From Deinococcus aquiradiocola (GTDB lineage Bacteria; Deinococcota; Deinococci; Deinococcales; Deinococcaceae), in assembly GCF_014646915.1 (NCBI RefSeq), contig NZ_BMOE01000001.1, positions 648,568 through 712,567 on the forward strand: 64,000 bases of DNA, written 5' to 3'. The stretch's first letter is position 1, and the number at the start of each line of letters is the position of its first letter. Under the pieces are notes generated by a model, which did no database searches, was not told the DNA's origin, and saw only the letters and a program-made list of their open reading frames with translations. Shown here piece by piece: positions 38,906-46,029 of the stretch. The position numbers were made by a program, and so were the translations under genes.

Positions 38906-39285
38906 CGCTCCCCCACGCCAGCGAGGCCATGATCGAGGCGGCCGTCTGCGACCTCTTCACCCGCGCGGGCTGGTACGCCCTGAAGACCGACGCCGCCCAG
39001 GTCACGCGCGGCGCCCGGCACGCCCGCCCCGCGCGCGGCACCATCGACGTCGGCTTCCCCGACCGGGTGTTCCTGCTGTCCCTCCCGGGCTCCCCCCTGT
39101 GCCTCGCAGCGCTCGTGGAACTGAAGACCGCGACGGGCCGCGTCCGCGCCAGCCAGGTCGCCCGGCACGCCGAACTGCGCGACCGGTACGGCCTGAAGCC
39201 GCAGATCGTCCGGGACGCCAGGCAAGCCGAGCACCTGATCCACGAAGGCCTCCGCCTGCGGCGCCTCCTCAAGGGACAAAGATGA
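38902..39285 (+). CDS. VRR-NUC domain nuclease
   Basis: The 127-aa protein fits the stand-alone VRR-NUC (PD-(D/E)xK-like) nucleases common in phages. It has an E-containing N-terminal helix (EAMIEAAVCDLFTRAGWYALK), then GTIDVGFPD (active-site Asp), ALVELKTATGRVRASQ (ExK) and QVARHAEL. It may process recombination intermediates with the Bet/RecT protein. GTG 38902 overlaps the preceding stop as GTGA. Confidence 0.83.
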   Translation: MTLPHASEAMIEAAVCDLFTRAGWYALKTDAAQVTRGARHARPARGTIDVGFPDRVFLLSLPGSPLCLAALVELKTATGRVRASQVARHAELRDRYGLKPQIVRDARQAEHLIHEGLRLRRLLKGQR

Positions 39286-39353
39286 AACGCGAACGCCTGA
39301 ACACCCCGACCTACACCCTCACCCCCTGCGAACCGTGGAGGCGTCCTGAACGA
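39282..39353 (+). pseudogene. Possible 5' remnant of an early-operon gene
   Basis: ATG 39282 overlaps the VRR-NUC stop as ATGA, exactly as between other early genes, and encodes about 23 phage-like codons (MKRERLNTPTYTLTPCEPW...). It then runs into the 3' end of an opposite-strand gene. It may be the start of an operon gene truncated when the accessory block arrived. Confidence 0.3.
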
Positions 39354-39623
39354 TCAACGCAGGTAAAGCACGTCTGCCGCCTGACGGATCGTGAACACCC
39401 CAAGGAGGCCCAACTGTTCTGGCGACGCCGGCCAACACACTGGACCCAGAAACGAGAGCAGCGCATCGTTCTTCCAGATTTCGATCACGTGCTGCTCCCC
39501 CTCAAACGGTTCGGGGTGCACCTTCCCCGTCACACGGTCTCGCCACCTCATCACACACCCGCAACGTGCAAGGACGTGCCACAGCTCCTGATCCTGTTTC
39601 GGCAGAGCGTCTGTCCATGGCAT
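39354..39623 (-). CDS. Accessory protein A of a three-member ~90-aa paralogous family
   Basis: The 89-aa protein is not recognised but is clearly related to the proteins at 40733-41011 and 41155-41439. They share a pattern of L...GC.x.WR, PEP, EIWx.x.LL.F.GP..xP...E.L, and a helical end. ATG 39623 was chosen because TATACT lies 7 nt upstream and the length then matches its paralogues; an in-frame GTG 39692 exists. It is transcribed against the lytic genes from its own leaderless promoter, as expected for a lysogen-expressed cargo gene. Confidence 0.6.
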   Translation of the reverse strand: MPWTDALPKQDQELWHVLARCGCVMRWRDRVTGKVHPEPFEGEQHVIEIWKNDALLSFLGPVCWPASPEQLGLLGVFTIRQAADVLYLR

Positions 39624-39630
39624 CTCCCGA

Positions 39631-39636
39631 AGTATA
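39631..39636 (-). promoter_or_regulatory. -10 box of accessory gene A
   Basis: TATACT on the minus strand, 7 nt before ATG 39623. TTGACG occurs 20 nt further upstream, slightly too far for an optimal -35. Confidence 0.5.
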
Positions 39637-39776
39637 AGCGGCGACTTCCAGCGGCCCGTCAAGACAACGACGAAGGATCCCTCGGGGTGCACGGCATCTT
39701 CCGAAAAGATGTGGAACGACGGGAAAAAAGAAAAGCGGAGGCTTGCCGCCCCCGCCCTCTCCGCGCTTCACCGACG

Positions 39777-40280
39777 TTACATGCTCATGGTCGGCAGGCC
39801 CTTCGCCATGTCGAGGTGCATCTTCACCGTCGGCAGGGCCGCCTTGATGACCATCTTCAGGCCCGCGTTCGCGTCCGCCGCCATCGCGTACTTCTGGAAC
39901 AGCGCGTACGTCTCGGCGTGGCTCGCCACCATGTCCTTCTTGTACAGCGTATCGAAGTTCTTGCCCGATGCCTTCAGCGCGTCCAGCATCTTCTGCTGCG
40001 CCGGCGACACCTTCGCGGGCACCATCATCTTCGGGTCCGCCTTCATCACGGCCGCCTTCACCTGCGCGCCCAGCTTGGTGTGGTCGGTGATCATCTTGGC
40101 GGCATAACTCTTCACCTTGGCGTCCATGCTCATGGTCTCTGCCATCTTGGCGGCCTCCAGTTCGAACTGGTTGCCCATCGCGGCCTTGGGGACGAAGGCC
40201 TCGTCGGTGGTGGTGAGCATCATGGCGGCGGAGGCAGTGGTGCCGATCACGAGTGCGGTCAGAACAAGTGCGTTTTTCAT
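39777..40280 (-). CDS. Exported DUF4142 protein (cargo gene)
   Basis: The 167-aa protein has a signal peptide (MKNALVLTALVIGTTASAA) and a DUF4142 four-helix body (NQFELEAAKMAETMS, VKSYAAKMITDHTKLGAQV, HAETYALFQKYA). DUF4142 proteins are periplasmic, ferritin-like in fold and of unknown function, and common in environmental bacteria. Here one lies on the minus strand within a prophage, so it is likely a host-derived lysogenic cargo gene. ATG 40280 has GGAG about 10 nt upstream. Confidence 0.8.
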   Translation of the reverse strand: MKNALVLTALVIGTTASAAMMLTTTDEAFVPKAAMGNQFELEAAKMAETMSMDAKVKSYAAKMITDHTKLGAQVKAAVMKADPKMMVPAKVSPAQQKMLDALKASGKNFDTLYKKDMVASHAETYALFQKYAMAADANAGLKMVIKAALPTVKMHLDMAKGLPTMSM

Positions 40281-40435
40281 GCCGTGAGTCTCCCGCCTGC
40301 ACCTTTCTTCGCCGTGAGCAGAATGCCAACCCGTGTACCGGAAGCCTTCAGGCACCCAACACTTCACGGCACAACTCACAGTTCCCTCCCTGATGTGGCC
40401 ATCCCAGTCAAGAGCCAGCAAACGGAGCAGCAGCG

Positions 40436-40729
40436 GTGAGCGCCACCCCCAGGGAACGCCGCACGCACCGGAAGGCGGTGGAGGAGCGCGTCACGCGGCA
40501 GCGGCTCGCCAGGGAACGGGAGGCCAGAGAGGCCGAGATCCGCACGGAAGACATGTTCGAACGGGACCGAGAACTGGCCCGCATCACGATCAGCGTGTAT
40601 GGCCAGCTGCCACTCAGCCCGCCCTTCTACCTGCGCCACATCGGGCTCGAAGACGTCACGCGAGGCAGCACCGCACGGCAGCCGAGTCTGCCACTTCCGC
40701 CCGTCCTCAGCACCAGGAGGAAGCCGTGA
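40436..40729 (+). CDS. Hypothetical phage protein, 97 aa, basic coiled N-terminus
   Basis: Not recognised. The highly charged N-terminal helix (RERRTHRKAVEERVTRQR...REREAREAEIRTEDMF) may be a coiled coil; the rest is Pro-rich. GTG 40436 has GGAG about 9 nt upstream. It is the only plus-strand gene in this part of the accessory block and may be the tail end of the early operon. Confidence 0.5.
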   Translation: MSATPRERRTHRKAVEERVTRQRLAREREAREAEIRTEDMFERDRELARITISVYGQLPLSPPFYLRHIGLEDVTRGSTARQPSLPLPPVLSTRRKP

Positions 40730-40732
40730 CCC

Positions 40733-41011
40733 TCAATCCCGCCGCAAAACATGCTGCTGAATGGCCTGCTTCTCGATCACGGCCTGAACGACCGTCAACG
40801 CCTCGAAATTCAGTGGTTGCGGTAAAGGACCCACGAAATCCAGCAGTCGCCCATGCCGCCAGATCTCCAGCCACGCCATCCCTGACTCCAACGGCTCCGG
40901 ACTGGACGCATGGTTGTCCGGAACACGCCACACGAACTGACACCCGTGCTCCTGGAGAGCGTCAATCCGTGCCTGAAACTCAGGGTCGAATATAGAAAGC
41001 CAATCTTGCAT
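40733..41011 (-). CDS. Accessory protein B of the three-member paralogous family
   Basis: The 92-aa protein has the shared family features: LQEHGCQFVWRVPD, SPEPLESGMAWLEIWRHGRLL, DFVGPLPQP, FEALTVVQAVI. ATG 41011 is preceded by TATACT 8 nt upstream and has no SD. It is convergent with the gene to its left and monocistronic. No TM or signal sequence. Confidence 0.62.
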   Translation of the reverse strand: MQDWLSIFDPEFQARIDALQEHGCQFVWRVPDNHASSPEPLESGMAWLEIWRHGRLLDFVGPLPQPLNFEALTVVQAVIEKQAIQQHVLRRD

Positions 41012-41019
41012 GTCGTCAG

Positions 41020-41025
41020 AGTATA
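41020..41025 (-). promoter_or_regulatory. -10 box of accessory gene B
   Basis: TATACT on the minus strand, 8 nt before ATG 41011. The hexamer is the same as for gene A. Confidence 0.5.
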
Positions 41026-41154
41026 GAAGCTCTCACATTCTTGTATCAGTACATAAACATCCCAACTTCATAATCCACCGAGCAACTCTTCACACCACTG
41101 CCAGGCCATTCATCCGGTCGTCTCACTTCACCACTGGAGGTTTGTGATCACCCC

Positions 41155-41439
41155 TCAGTGTGCAGGGATCTGCAGAATCCCCCCGGCCTGTAAGACCAGC
41201 AGACTCCCCACCCGATCAAGCGTCTCTTCCGGCACTGGACATGCAATCGGCCCGGTGAACGACAACACCCTGCCGTCCTCAGTCCTCTGGATCGTCAACC
41301 ACGCCGTCCCGTCCGCCAACGGCGTGAAGGAGTGCACGTCCCGACCACGCTCATGCCAGACGAACCGGTAGCCCTGCCTTTCCAAGACATTCAGGGTGCG
41401 CTGCGCCGATTTGGAGAGAACCGAAGTCCAGGGATCCAT
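41155..41439 (-). CDS. Accessory protein C of the three-member paralogous family
   Basis: The 94-aa protein has the shared features: LERQGYRFVWHERG, FTPLADGTAWLTIQR, GRVLSFTGPIACPVPEETLDRV. ATG 41439 is preceded by TACGCT 5 nt upstream, a weaker version of the same leaderless arrangement. The paralogues differ at most positions outside the core, so duplication is not recent. Confidence 0.62.
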   Translation of the reverse strand: MDPWTSVLSKSAQRTLNVLERQGYRFVWHERGRDVHSFTPLADGTAWLTIQRTEDGRVLSFTGPIACPVPEETLDRVGSLLVLQAGGILQIPAH

Positions 41440-41567
41440 GCGTCAGCGTACGCGTCACCCGCCAGGAAGCACATTCACTCGACACCCACCGTTCCAGGGT
41501 CGTTCCTTTACAAGGCCGGCACTCGCAGACGCTAAGAATCCTTAACCACTATTCCCAGGAGCTGACC

Positions 41568-42116
41568 TTGACTGCCAGTTTCATCCCGGAGGCCCGACCC
41601 ATGCCACGTCACCGCGACACCTCGCGCCCCCAGCTGTCCGCTCCAAAACCAGCAGCCAGCCAGCCCATGACTGCCCGCGAGTACGCCGAGGCCTGGTACC
41701 AGTGTCTGCGCGAACCGGAAACCCACGTGCAACCTGTCATCATCAGCACAGGAACAGGCCACGGCACCTTCGTGGCCGACCTGGACGTGGGCAACTGGCG
41801 GTCCGGCGGCGGCCAGACCTACGTCCGGACGCCTGCAGGGTTCCGGGATGAACGTGCCATCGGGCGGGCCGTGTACGACATGCTCCAGTCCAAGCGGCCG
41901 GACGATGTGCTGTACGGCAAACTGCTGGGCCGCGTCATCACTGGGATAAGCGTGGCGAGCCTTCTCCGGTCGGGCAGCTCCTGGCATCAGAACCGTGAGT
42001 CAGCCATCCGTTACGGCCTTGCCTGCCTGACGCTGGCCGTGCAACTGGATGATCCGGAGGCCGAGAAACCGCTTGCTGAACTTCGAAAGGAACTTGCAGC
42101 ATTTGTCAGATCGTGA
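41568..42116 (+). CDS. Hypothetical phage accessory protein, up to 182 aa
   Basis: Not recognised. Two starts are supported: TTG 41568 with AGGAG, and ATG 41601 with GGAGG 8 nt upstream. The conserved-looking part begins MTAREYAEAWYQCLREPE and includes VIISTGTGHGTFVADLDVGNW and a helical C-terminus. A terminator follows. Plus strand, expressed alone. Confidence 0.55.
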   Translation: MTASFIPEARPMPRHRDTSRPQLSAPKPAASQPMTAREYAEAWYQCLREPETHVQPVIISTGTGHGTFVADLDVGNWRSGGGQTYVRTPAGFRDERAIGRAVYDMLQSKRPDDVLYGKLLGRVITGISVASLLRSGSSWHQNRESAIRYGLACLTLAVQLDDPEAEKPLAELRKELAAFVRS

Positions 42117-42153
42117 GATGATTTCACTAGAGTTCCACACGAGTCAAAACTTC

Positions 42154-42182
42154 AAGCGCCCACCGGCAACGGGGGCGCTTTT
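42154..42182 (+). terminator. Intrinsic terminator
   Basis: AAGCGCCC (42154-42161) pairs with GGGCGCTT (42173-42180), ending in TTTT. It closes the gene ending at 42116. Confidence 0.75.
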
Positions 42183-42223
42183 CCGTACACGCGCGTGTCA
42201 AAGATCAGTCAGAGCGGTGGAGA

Positions 42224-42229
42224 TAAACT
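42224..42229 (+). promoter_or_regulatory. -10 box of the 82-aa accessory gene
   Basis: TAAACT lies 6 nt before ATG 42236, with no SD. Confidence 0.45.
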
Positions 42230-42235
42230 TGAAGT

Positions 42236-42484
42236 ATGCCCCTCAGCAACATCGTGATGAGTACGCAGGTGTTCCACAGCCTCGCTGAACTCCGCACGGT
42301 CATCGAAAGCCACCAAGCCTGGGGGATGTCGCTCGACGAGTTCAAACGAAAGTTCGGAACGCGGGAGGAGGGAGGCATCACGTACGCCACACGGTTCGAG
42401 TGGGGCAGCACCGCATCCACCCTGCAAGACATGTGGGAGATCGTGCAGTACATTCACAGGTTTTACGGGTCCGTGGAGAACTGA
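42236..42484 (+). CDS. Hypothetical accessory protein, 82 aa
   Basis: Not recognised. It is a small soluble protein with LRTVIESHQAWGMSLDEFKRKFG and a C-terminal WEIVQYIHRFYG. It is a monocistronic leaderless gene on the plus strand. GC content is lower than the structural genes, about 55%. Confidence 0.5.
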   Translation: MPLSNIVMSTQVFHSLAELRTVIESHQAWGMSLDEFKRKFGTREEGGITYATRFEWGSTASTLQDMWEIVQYIHRFYGSVEN

Positions 42485-42859
42485 GGGCACAGCAGCTTCA
42501 TGAAACTTTCCCCGGTTGAACTTCGAAAGGCGCACGGTCTAGCCTGAAAGTAACGCTCTTCACACGTGTCCCCCAGGACGAGTCGAAGAGCGGGGCACGG
42601 ACACTGACCTATCGCCTGCCTCCCAAGCCGCAACACCCTTGCCGCTCCCCCCAGGCGAAAACCGTCGATCTGGACCCACCGACCCCCACGCTCCCCACGT
42701 GGGGGTCAATTCATGCATCGCCAGTGAGGCCATTGTCGAATAAGAGCTTGACAAGACCAGTCAGAAATCGGCTCGGTCGTTCTACCATTAAGAAATCCAC
42801 CCAAAGCTATGCTGTTGGCATTCGACAACTCAACACGGCACTGCACTATACATTTAGGC
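42485..42859. other. Accessory-zone intergenic stretch
   Basis: No supported gene is seen in these 375 bp. A perfect 10-bp hairpin GACCCCCACG (42681-42690) with 42698-42707 and a 7-nt loop is a candidate terminator without a T-run. The 14-mer TGAACTTCGAAAGG (42517-42530) repeats one at 42077-42090. Confidence 0.4.
42849..42854 (+). promoter_or_regulatory. -10 box of the 107-aa accessory gene
   Basis: TACATT lies 5 nt before ATG 42860 (an overlapping TATACA is 7 nt away), with no SD. Confidence 0.4.
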
Positions 42860-43183
42860 ATGACTCAACACCCAGACTACCCGGCCGAACCGCGGACCTA
42901 CTTAGAAGCAGTCAAGACATACGTTCTTGCGGCACTGCCTGAGGTGCCTCAGGGAACTTGGGAGGTGTACAGCGACATCAACACCGAGACGATTACGTTC
43001 CGCTTCGCAGATCGTTCAAGTGCACCCTTCAAAGGGGTTGATGTTTGGATGGACATTGCTGATATCGCCACTAAATCATTGCAGCTGGTAGGACAGCTGG
43101 CCGGAGAAGTCTTTATCGAACTGTTCAAACAGCCGCTGCCCACAAAAGCACCAGGCGCAGCTTATGAAACGTACTTTGCTTGA
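42860..43183 (+). CDS. Hypothetical accessory protein, 107 aa
   Basis: Not recognised. The sequence looks like a small alpha/beta protein (TYLEAVKTYVLAALPEV, TWEVYSDINTETITFRFADRSS, ATKSLQLVGQLAGEVFIELF). ATG 42860 is favoured by the -10 box; an upstream in-frame ATG (42809) would add 17 residues. GC is about 51%, lower than neighbours. A strong terminator follows. Confidence 0.55.
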   Translation: MTQHPDYPAEPRTYLEAVKTYVLAALPEVPQGTWEVYSDINTETITFRFADRSSAPFKGVDVWMDIADIATKSLQLVGQLAGEVFIELFKQPLPTKAPGAAYETYFA

Positions 43184-43203
43184 CATTCACTCCCCAGATA
43201 TTG

Positions 43204-43225
43204 GCCCGCTCCGGCGGGCTTTTTT
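43204..43225 (+). terminator. Intrinsic terminator before the methyltransferase operon
   Basis: GCCCGC (43204-43209) pairs with GCGGGC (43214-43219) across a 4-nt loop, followed by TTTTTT. It separates the accessory zone from the following operon. Confidence 0.85.
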
Positions 43226-43292
43226 CATGCCCGGACACGCTGCCTCACGCGAATCCACGTGTCCACCCGGGTAGACACGCGCAGGAGACCCG

Positions 43293-43799
43293 ATGCACAT
43301 CCTCAACCAGAAGCACGAACAGGTCCCCGTTCACCGCCTCACGCCCCACCCCCGCAACCCCAACGTCGGCAACGTCGAAGCCATCCAGGCCAGCATCGAC
43401 GAGAACGGCTGGTACGGCGCCATCATCGCCCAGAAAAGCACCGGGCACATCCTCGTCGGGCACCACCGCTACCAGGCCGCCGTGCAGGCCGGCGCCGACA
43501 AGGTCCCCGTCTTCTGGATCGACGTCGACGACACCCGCGCCCTCAAAATCCTCCTCGCCGACAACAAGACCGCCGAACTCGCCACCCGGGACGACGACCT
43601 CCTCGCCCAGGTCCTCCGGGAGCTCGCCGAAGGGGACGCCGGCCTGCACGGCACCGGGTACGACACCAGCGACCTCGACCTGCTGCTCGCCCGGACGAGC
43701 GACGACCTGCCCGACAGCTTCAAGGCCCTCGACGAGAGCATCGCCCGGACGGTCAGGACCGTGACCTGCCCGTCCTGCAGCCACGAGTTCCCCGCATGA
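43293..43799 (+). CDS. ParB-like (ParBc) domain protein, 168 aa
   Basis: The N-terminal ~95 residues are a minimal ParB/Srx-fold domain (VPVHRLTPHPRNPNVGNVEAIQASIDENGWYGAIIAQKS, ILVGHHRYQAA with the GxxR-type box, VPVFWIDVDDTRALKILLADN). The C-terminus ends VTCPSCSHEFPA, a possible zinc knuckle. It overlaps the methyltransferase start, a frequent phage pairing in which ParBc proteins accompany DNA methyltransferases. AGGAG is 6 nt before ATG 43293. Confidence 0.82.
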   Translation: MHILNQKHEQVPVHRLTPHPRNPNVGNVEAIQASIDENGWYGAIIAQKSTGHILVGHHRYQAAVQAGADKVPVFWIDVDDTRALKILLADNKTAELATRDDDLLAQVLRELAEGDAGLHGTGYDTSDLDLLLARTSDDLPDSFKALDESIARTVRTVTCPSCSHEFPA

Positions 43800-44902
43800 C
43801 CTACGCCGACACGCTCGCGCGGGCCGCCCTCGACGCCCAGGCACCGCGCCGCCCGGACGCCCCCACCGTCATCAGCACCTTCGCCGGACGCGGCGGGTCC
43901 AGCACCGGCTACCACATGGCCGGGTACCGCGAACTGCTCGCCGTCGAATGGGACGACCACGCCGTCGCCACCCTCCGCCTCAACTACCCCCACCTCGACG
44001 TCTGGCAGGGCGACATCGCGCAGCTCACCGTGCCCGACGTGCTCACCCGGACAGGCCTGCAGGTCGGCGAACTCGACCTGTTCGACGGCTCCCCCCCCTG
44101 CCAGGGCTTCAGCACCGCCGGACGCCGCGCCATGGACGACCCCCGCAACCAGCTCTTCCGCGAGTACACCCGCCTCCTGCGCGGCCTCATGCCCAGAACG
44201 TTCGTCATGGAGAACGTCACCGGCCTCGCCAAAGGCAAGATGAAAACCGTCTTCGCCGAGATCCTCCAGGAACTCAAAGCCTGCGGTTACCAGGTCACCG
44301 CGGGCGTCGTGAACGCCGCCTACCTCGGCGTGCCCCAGGCCCGCGAACGCGTGATCTTCATCGGCTGCCGCGAAGACCTCGGCCTCACCCCCACCCTCCC
44401 CACCCCACAGACCCGCTTCATCGCGGCTGCCCAGGCCCTCGCGGACCTCCCCGACCGCCCCACCGGCCCCGGCCTGATGACTACCCGGAAATGGATCAAT
44501 GTCTGGGCCAGAGTGACGCCAGGACAGGACTTCGCCAGCATCCACCCCAGAGGGAACCTCTTCAACTACCTGAAGCTCAGCCCCGACCGCCCCGTCGGCA
44601 CCATCACCAAAACCATCACCACCGGCAACGGCGGCCCCGGCATCTACCACTGGAAGTACCCGCGCCTCCTGAACATCGACGAACTCACCCGCCTCGGCAG
44701 CTTCCCCGACACCTACCGCTGGCCCGGCGACCCCACCAACGACCAGAAAGACCACATGCAGGCCTGGGCGGGGATCGGCAACGCCGTTCCCCCACTCATG
44801 GCCAGAGCCATTGGCCTGCACATCCAGAGCACACTACTTCGGACTCGAAACCGATACGCGTATTCAATCGACCTATCGACTGATACTGCATCAGATTCCT
44901 GA
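43796..44902 (+). CDS. DNA (cytosine-5) methyltransferase
   Basis: The 368-aa enzyme has m5C methyltransferase motifs in order: I STFAGRGGSSTGYHMAG, IV GSPPCQGFS with the catalytic Cys, VI FVMENVTGL, VIII GVPQARERVIFIG, and IX/X IGNAVPPLMARAIG. The target-recognition region between VIII and IX is short. No restriction endonuclease gene is next to it, so it is probably an orphan phage methyltransferase that shields DNA from host restriction or marks packaging DNA. ATG 43796 overlaps the ParB-domain gene as ATGA. Base composition drops sharply over its last ~30 codons. Confidence 0.92.
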   Translation: MTYADTLARAALDAQAPRRPDAPTVISTFAGRGGSSTGYHMAGYRELLAVEWDDHAVATLRLNYPHLDVWQGDIAQLTVPDVLTRTGLQVGELDLFDGSPPCQGFSTAGRRAMDDPRNQLFREYTRLLRGLMPRTFVMENVTGLAKGKMKTVFAEILQELKACGYQVTAGVVNAAYLGVPQARERVIFIGCREDLGLTPTLPTPQTRFIAAAQALADLPDRPTGPGLMTTRKWINVWARVTPGQDFASIHPRGNLFNYLKLSPDRPVGTITKTITTGNGGPGIYHWKYPRLLNIDELTRLGSFPDTYRWPGDPTNDQKDHMQAWAGIGNAVPPLMARAIGLHIQSTLLRTRNRYAYSIDLSTDTASDS

Positions 44903-44903
44903 G

Positions 44904-45398
44904 TTACTGAACAGAAGGATGGACATACATCAGGTATTCCAGGTCCTTAGGGTCAACGTTAGGGTCAACGGAGCGAACTGCATCCAGCTTAACTTCAATC
45001 AATCTTTCGCCCGTGACGTCAAAACACCTCATCACAAGTTTAGGGGAGTTACTTCCAGCTATAAAGCTAAACTGGTCGCGAATATGCCTATCCGAGTGTG
45101 CGATTCTCATAGCCCACTTGCCTGCGGCACTGCCAACAGGAATTAGCTGGGACTCTCCAGGAGAAATGAGAACTTCCTTGTCCAGCGGCACATGTATTTG
45201 AAGGCCAAGTTGCGCCACTTGCTCCGTAGTCATCTCCTCTGGCAGAAAGAACCAACTTTTTACCAAAACATAAGAGGGACCCAGGTTTAGCACGTCGACG
45301 TCTACTACCCAAGCGCTCATTCGTGACCGCTTGACATCTGCGCGAACAACGATTTGACCACTGCTGCCGATGACCACCGACTCAGCTTGTCCTGTCAT
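44904..45398 (-). CDS. Hypothetical accessory protein, 164 aa, opposite strand
   Basis: Not recognised. It is rich in beta-strand patterns (VVIGSSGQIVVRADVKRSRM, AWVVDVDVLNLGPSYVLVKSWFFLPEE, VLISPGESQLIPVGSAAG), with no signal or TM. ATG 45398 is preceded by TACGGT 7 nt upstream, another leaderless start. Composition is about 52% GC. It sits on the minus strand, tail to tail with the methyltransferase gene (2 bp apart) and divergent from terS, like the other cargo genes. Confidence 0.55.
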   Translation of the reverse strand: MTGQAESVVIGSSGQIVVRADVKRSRMSAWVVDVDVLNLGPSYVLVKSWFFLPEEMTTEQVAQLGLQIHVPLDKEVLISPGESQLIPVGSAAGKWAMRIAHSDRHIRDQFSFIAGSNSPKLVMRCFDVTGERLIEVKLDAVRSVDPNVDPKDLEYLMYVHPSVQ

Positions 45399-45405
45399 GG
45401 ACACC

Positions 45406-45411
45406 ACCGTA
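45406..45411 (-). promoter_or_regulatory. -10 box of the 164-aa accessory gene
   Basis: TACGGT on the minus strand, 7 nt before ATG 45398. Confidence 0.35.
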
Positions 45412-45471
45412 GCCCACCCATACATGCCATGTGACCGCAGATGCCTACGTCCTAGACCAGGAGGTGAAGCC

Positions 45472-46029
45472 ATGCCCCGAACGACCGAGACCGCCGCCAA
45501 CCCCAAACCTGCTCAGCTGAAGACCAGCGCCCCGAAGTCCGCCGGGGGCAGACCCCCCAAGTACGACTGGTCCAGCATCCGGCGCGAGTACATTCGGGGC
45601 GACGAACGCGTGACGTATCTGAGCCTGAGTACCAAAACCGGTTATCCAAGCCATGACGTCATCAAATCCCGTGCAGCACGCGAGGACTGGACCGATCTGC
45701 GGGCGCAGTTTCAACACAAAGTCGCCGCCGCCGCGCAGAACCTGGACCTTGAAACGCTGGAGGAAGTCCGGAACCGGCAGGCCCGGATCGGGAAGGCCCT
45801 GCAGACCACGGCCGTGAAAGGCATGGCGCACCTGAACCCGCAGGAGTTGAGTGCGTTCGAGGTGGCGCGCTTGGCGCAGGTGGGGTCGGACCTGGAGCGG
45901 AAGGCGCGGGGCATGGAGGAGTTCACGGTGCGGGTCGAGGACCTGCGCAGTCCGGCGGACTTGAAGAACTTGACGCCGGAGCAGCTGCTGGAGTTGCGGG
46001 CCAGGGTGAAGGGCCGTGGGCAGGCGTGA
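45472..46029 (+). CDS. terS: Terminase small subunit
   Basis: The 185-aa protein starts with a disordered basic stretch, then an HTH of the small-terminase type (GGRPPKYDWSSIRREYIRGDERVTYLSLSTKTGYPSHDVIKSRAAREDW), then a helical oligomerisation part. AGGAGGTGA lies about 5 nt before ATG 45472. It overlaps the large-subunit start. The HTH would bind the packaging site. Confidence 0.85.
   Translation: MPRTTETAANPKPAQLKTSAPKSAGGRPPKYDWSSIRREYIRGDERVTYLSLSTKTGYPSHDVIKSRAAREDWTDLRAQFQHKVAAAAQNLDLETLEEVRNRQARIGKALQTTAVKGMAHLNPQELSAFEVARLAQVGSDLERKARGMEEFTVRVEDLRSPADLKNLTPEQLLELRARVKGRGQA

Noticed and set aside
42077..42530. 14-bp direct repeat TGAACTTCGAAAGG as an insertion target duplication
   Set aside because: One copy lies in a coding sequence and the interval holds an intact gene and terminator of phage type; no recombinase or inverted ends. 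Probably chance.
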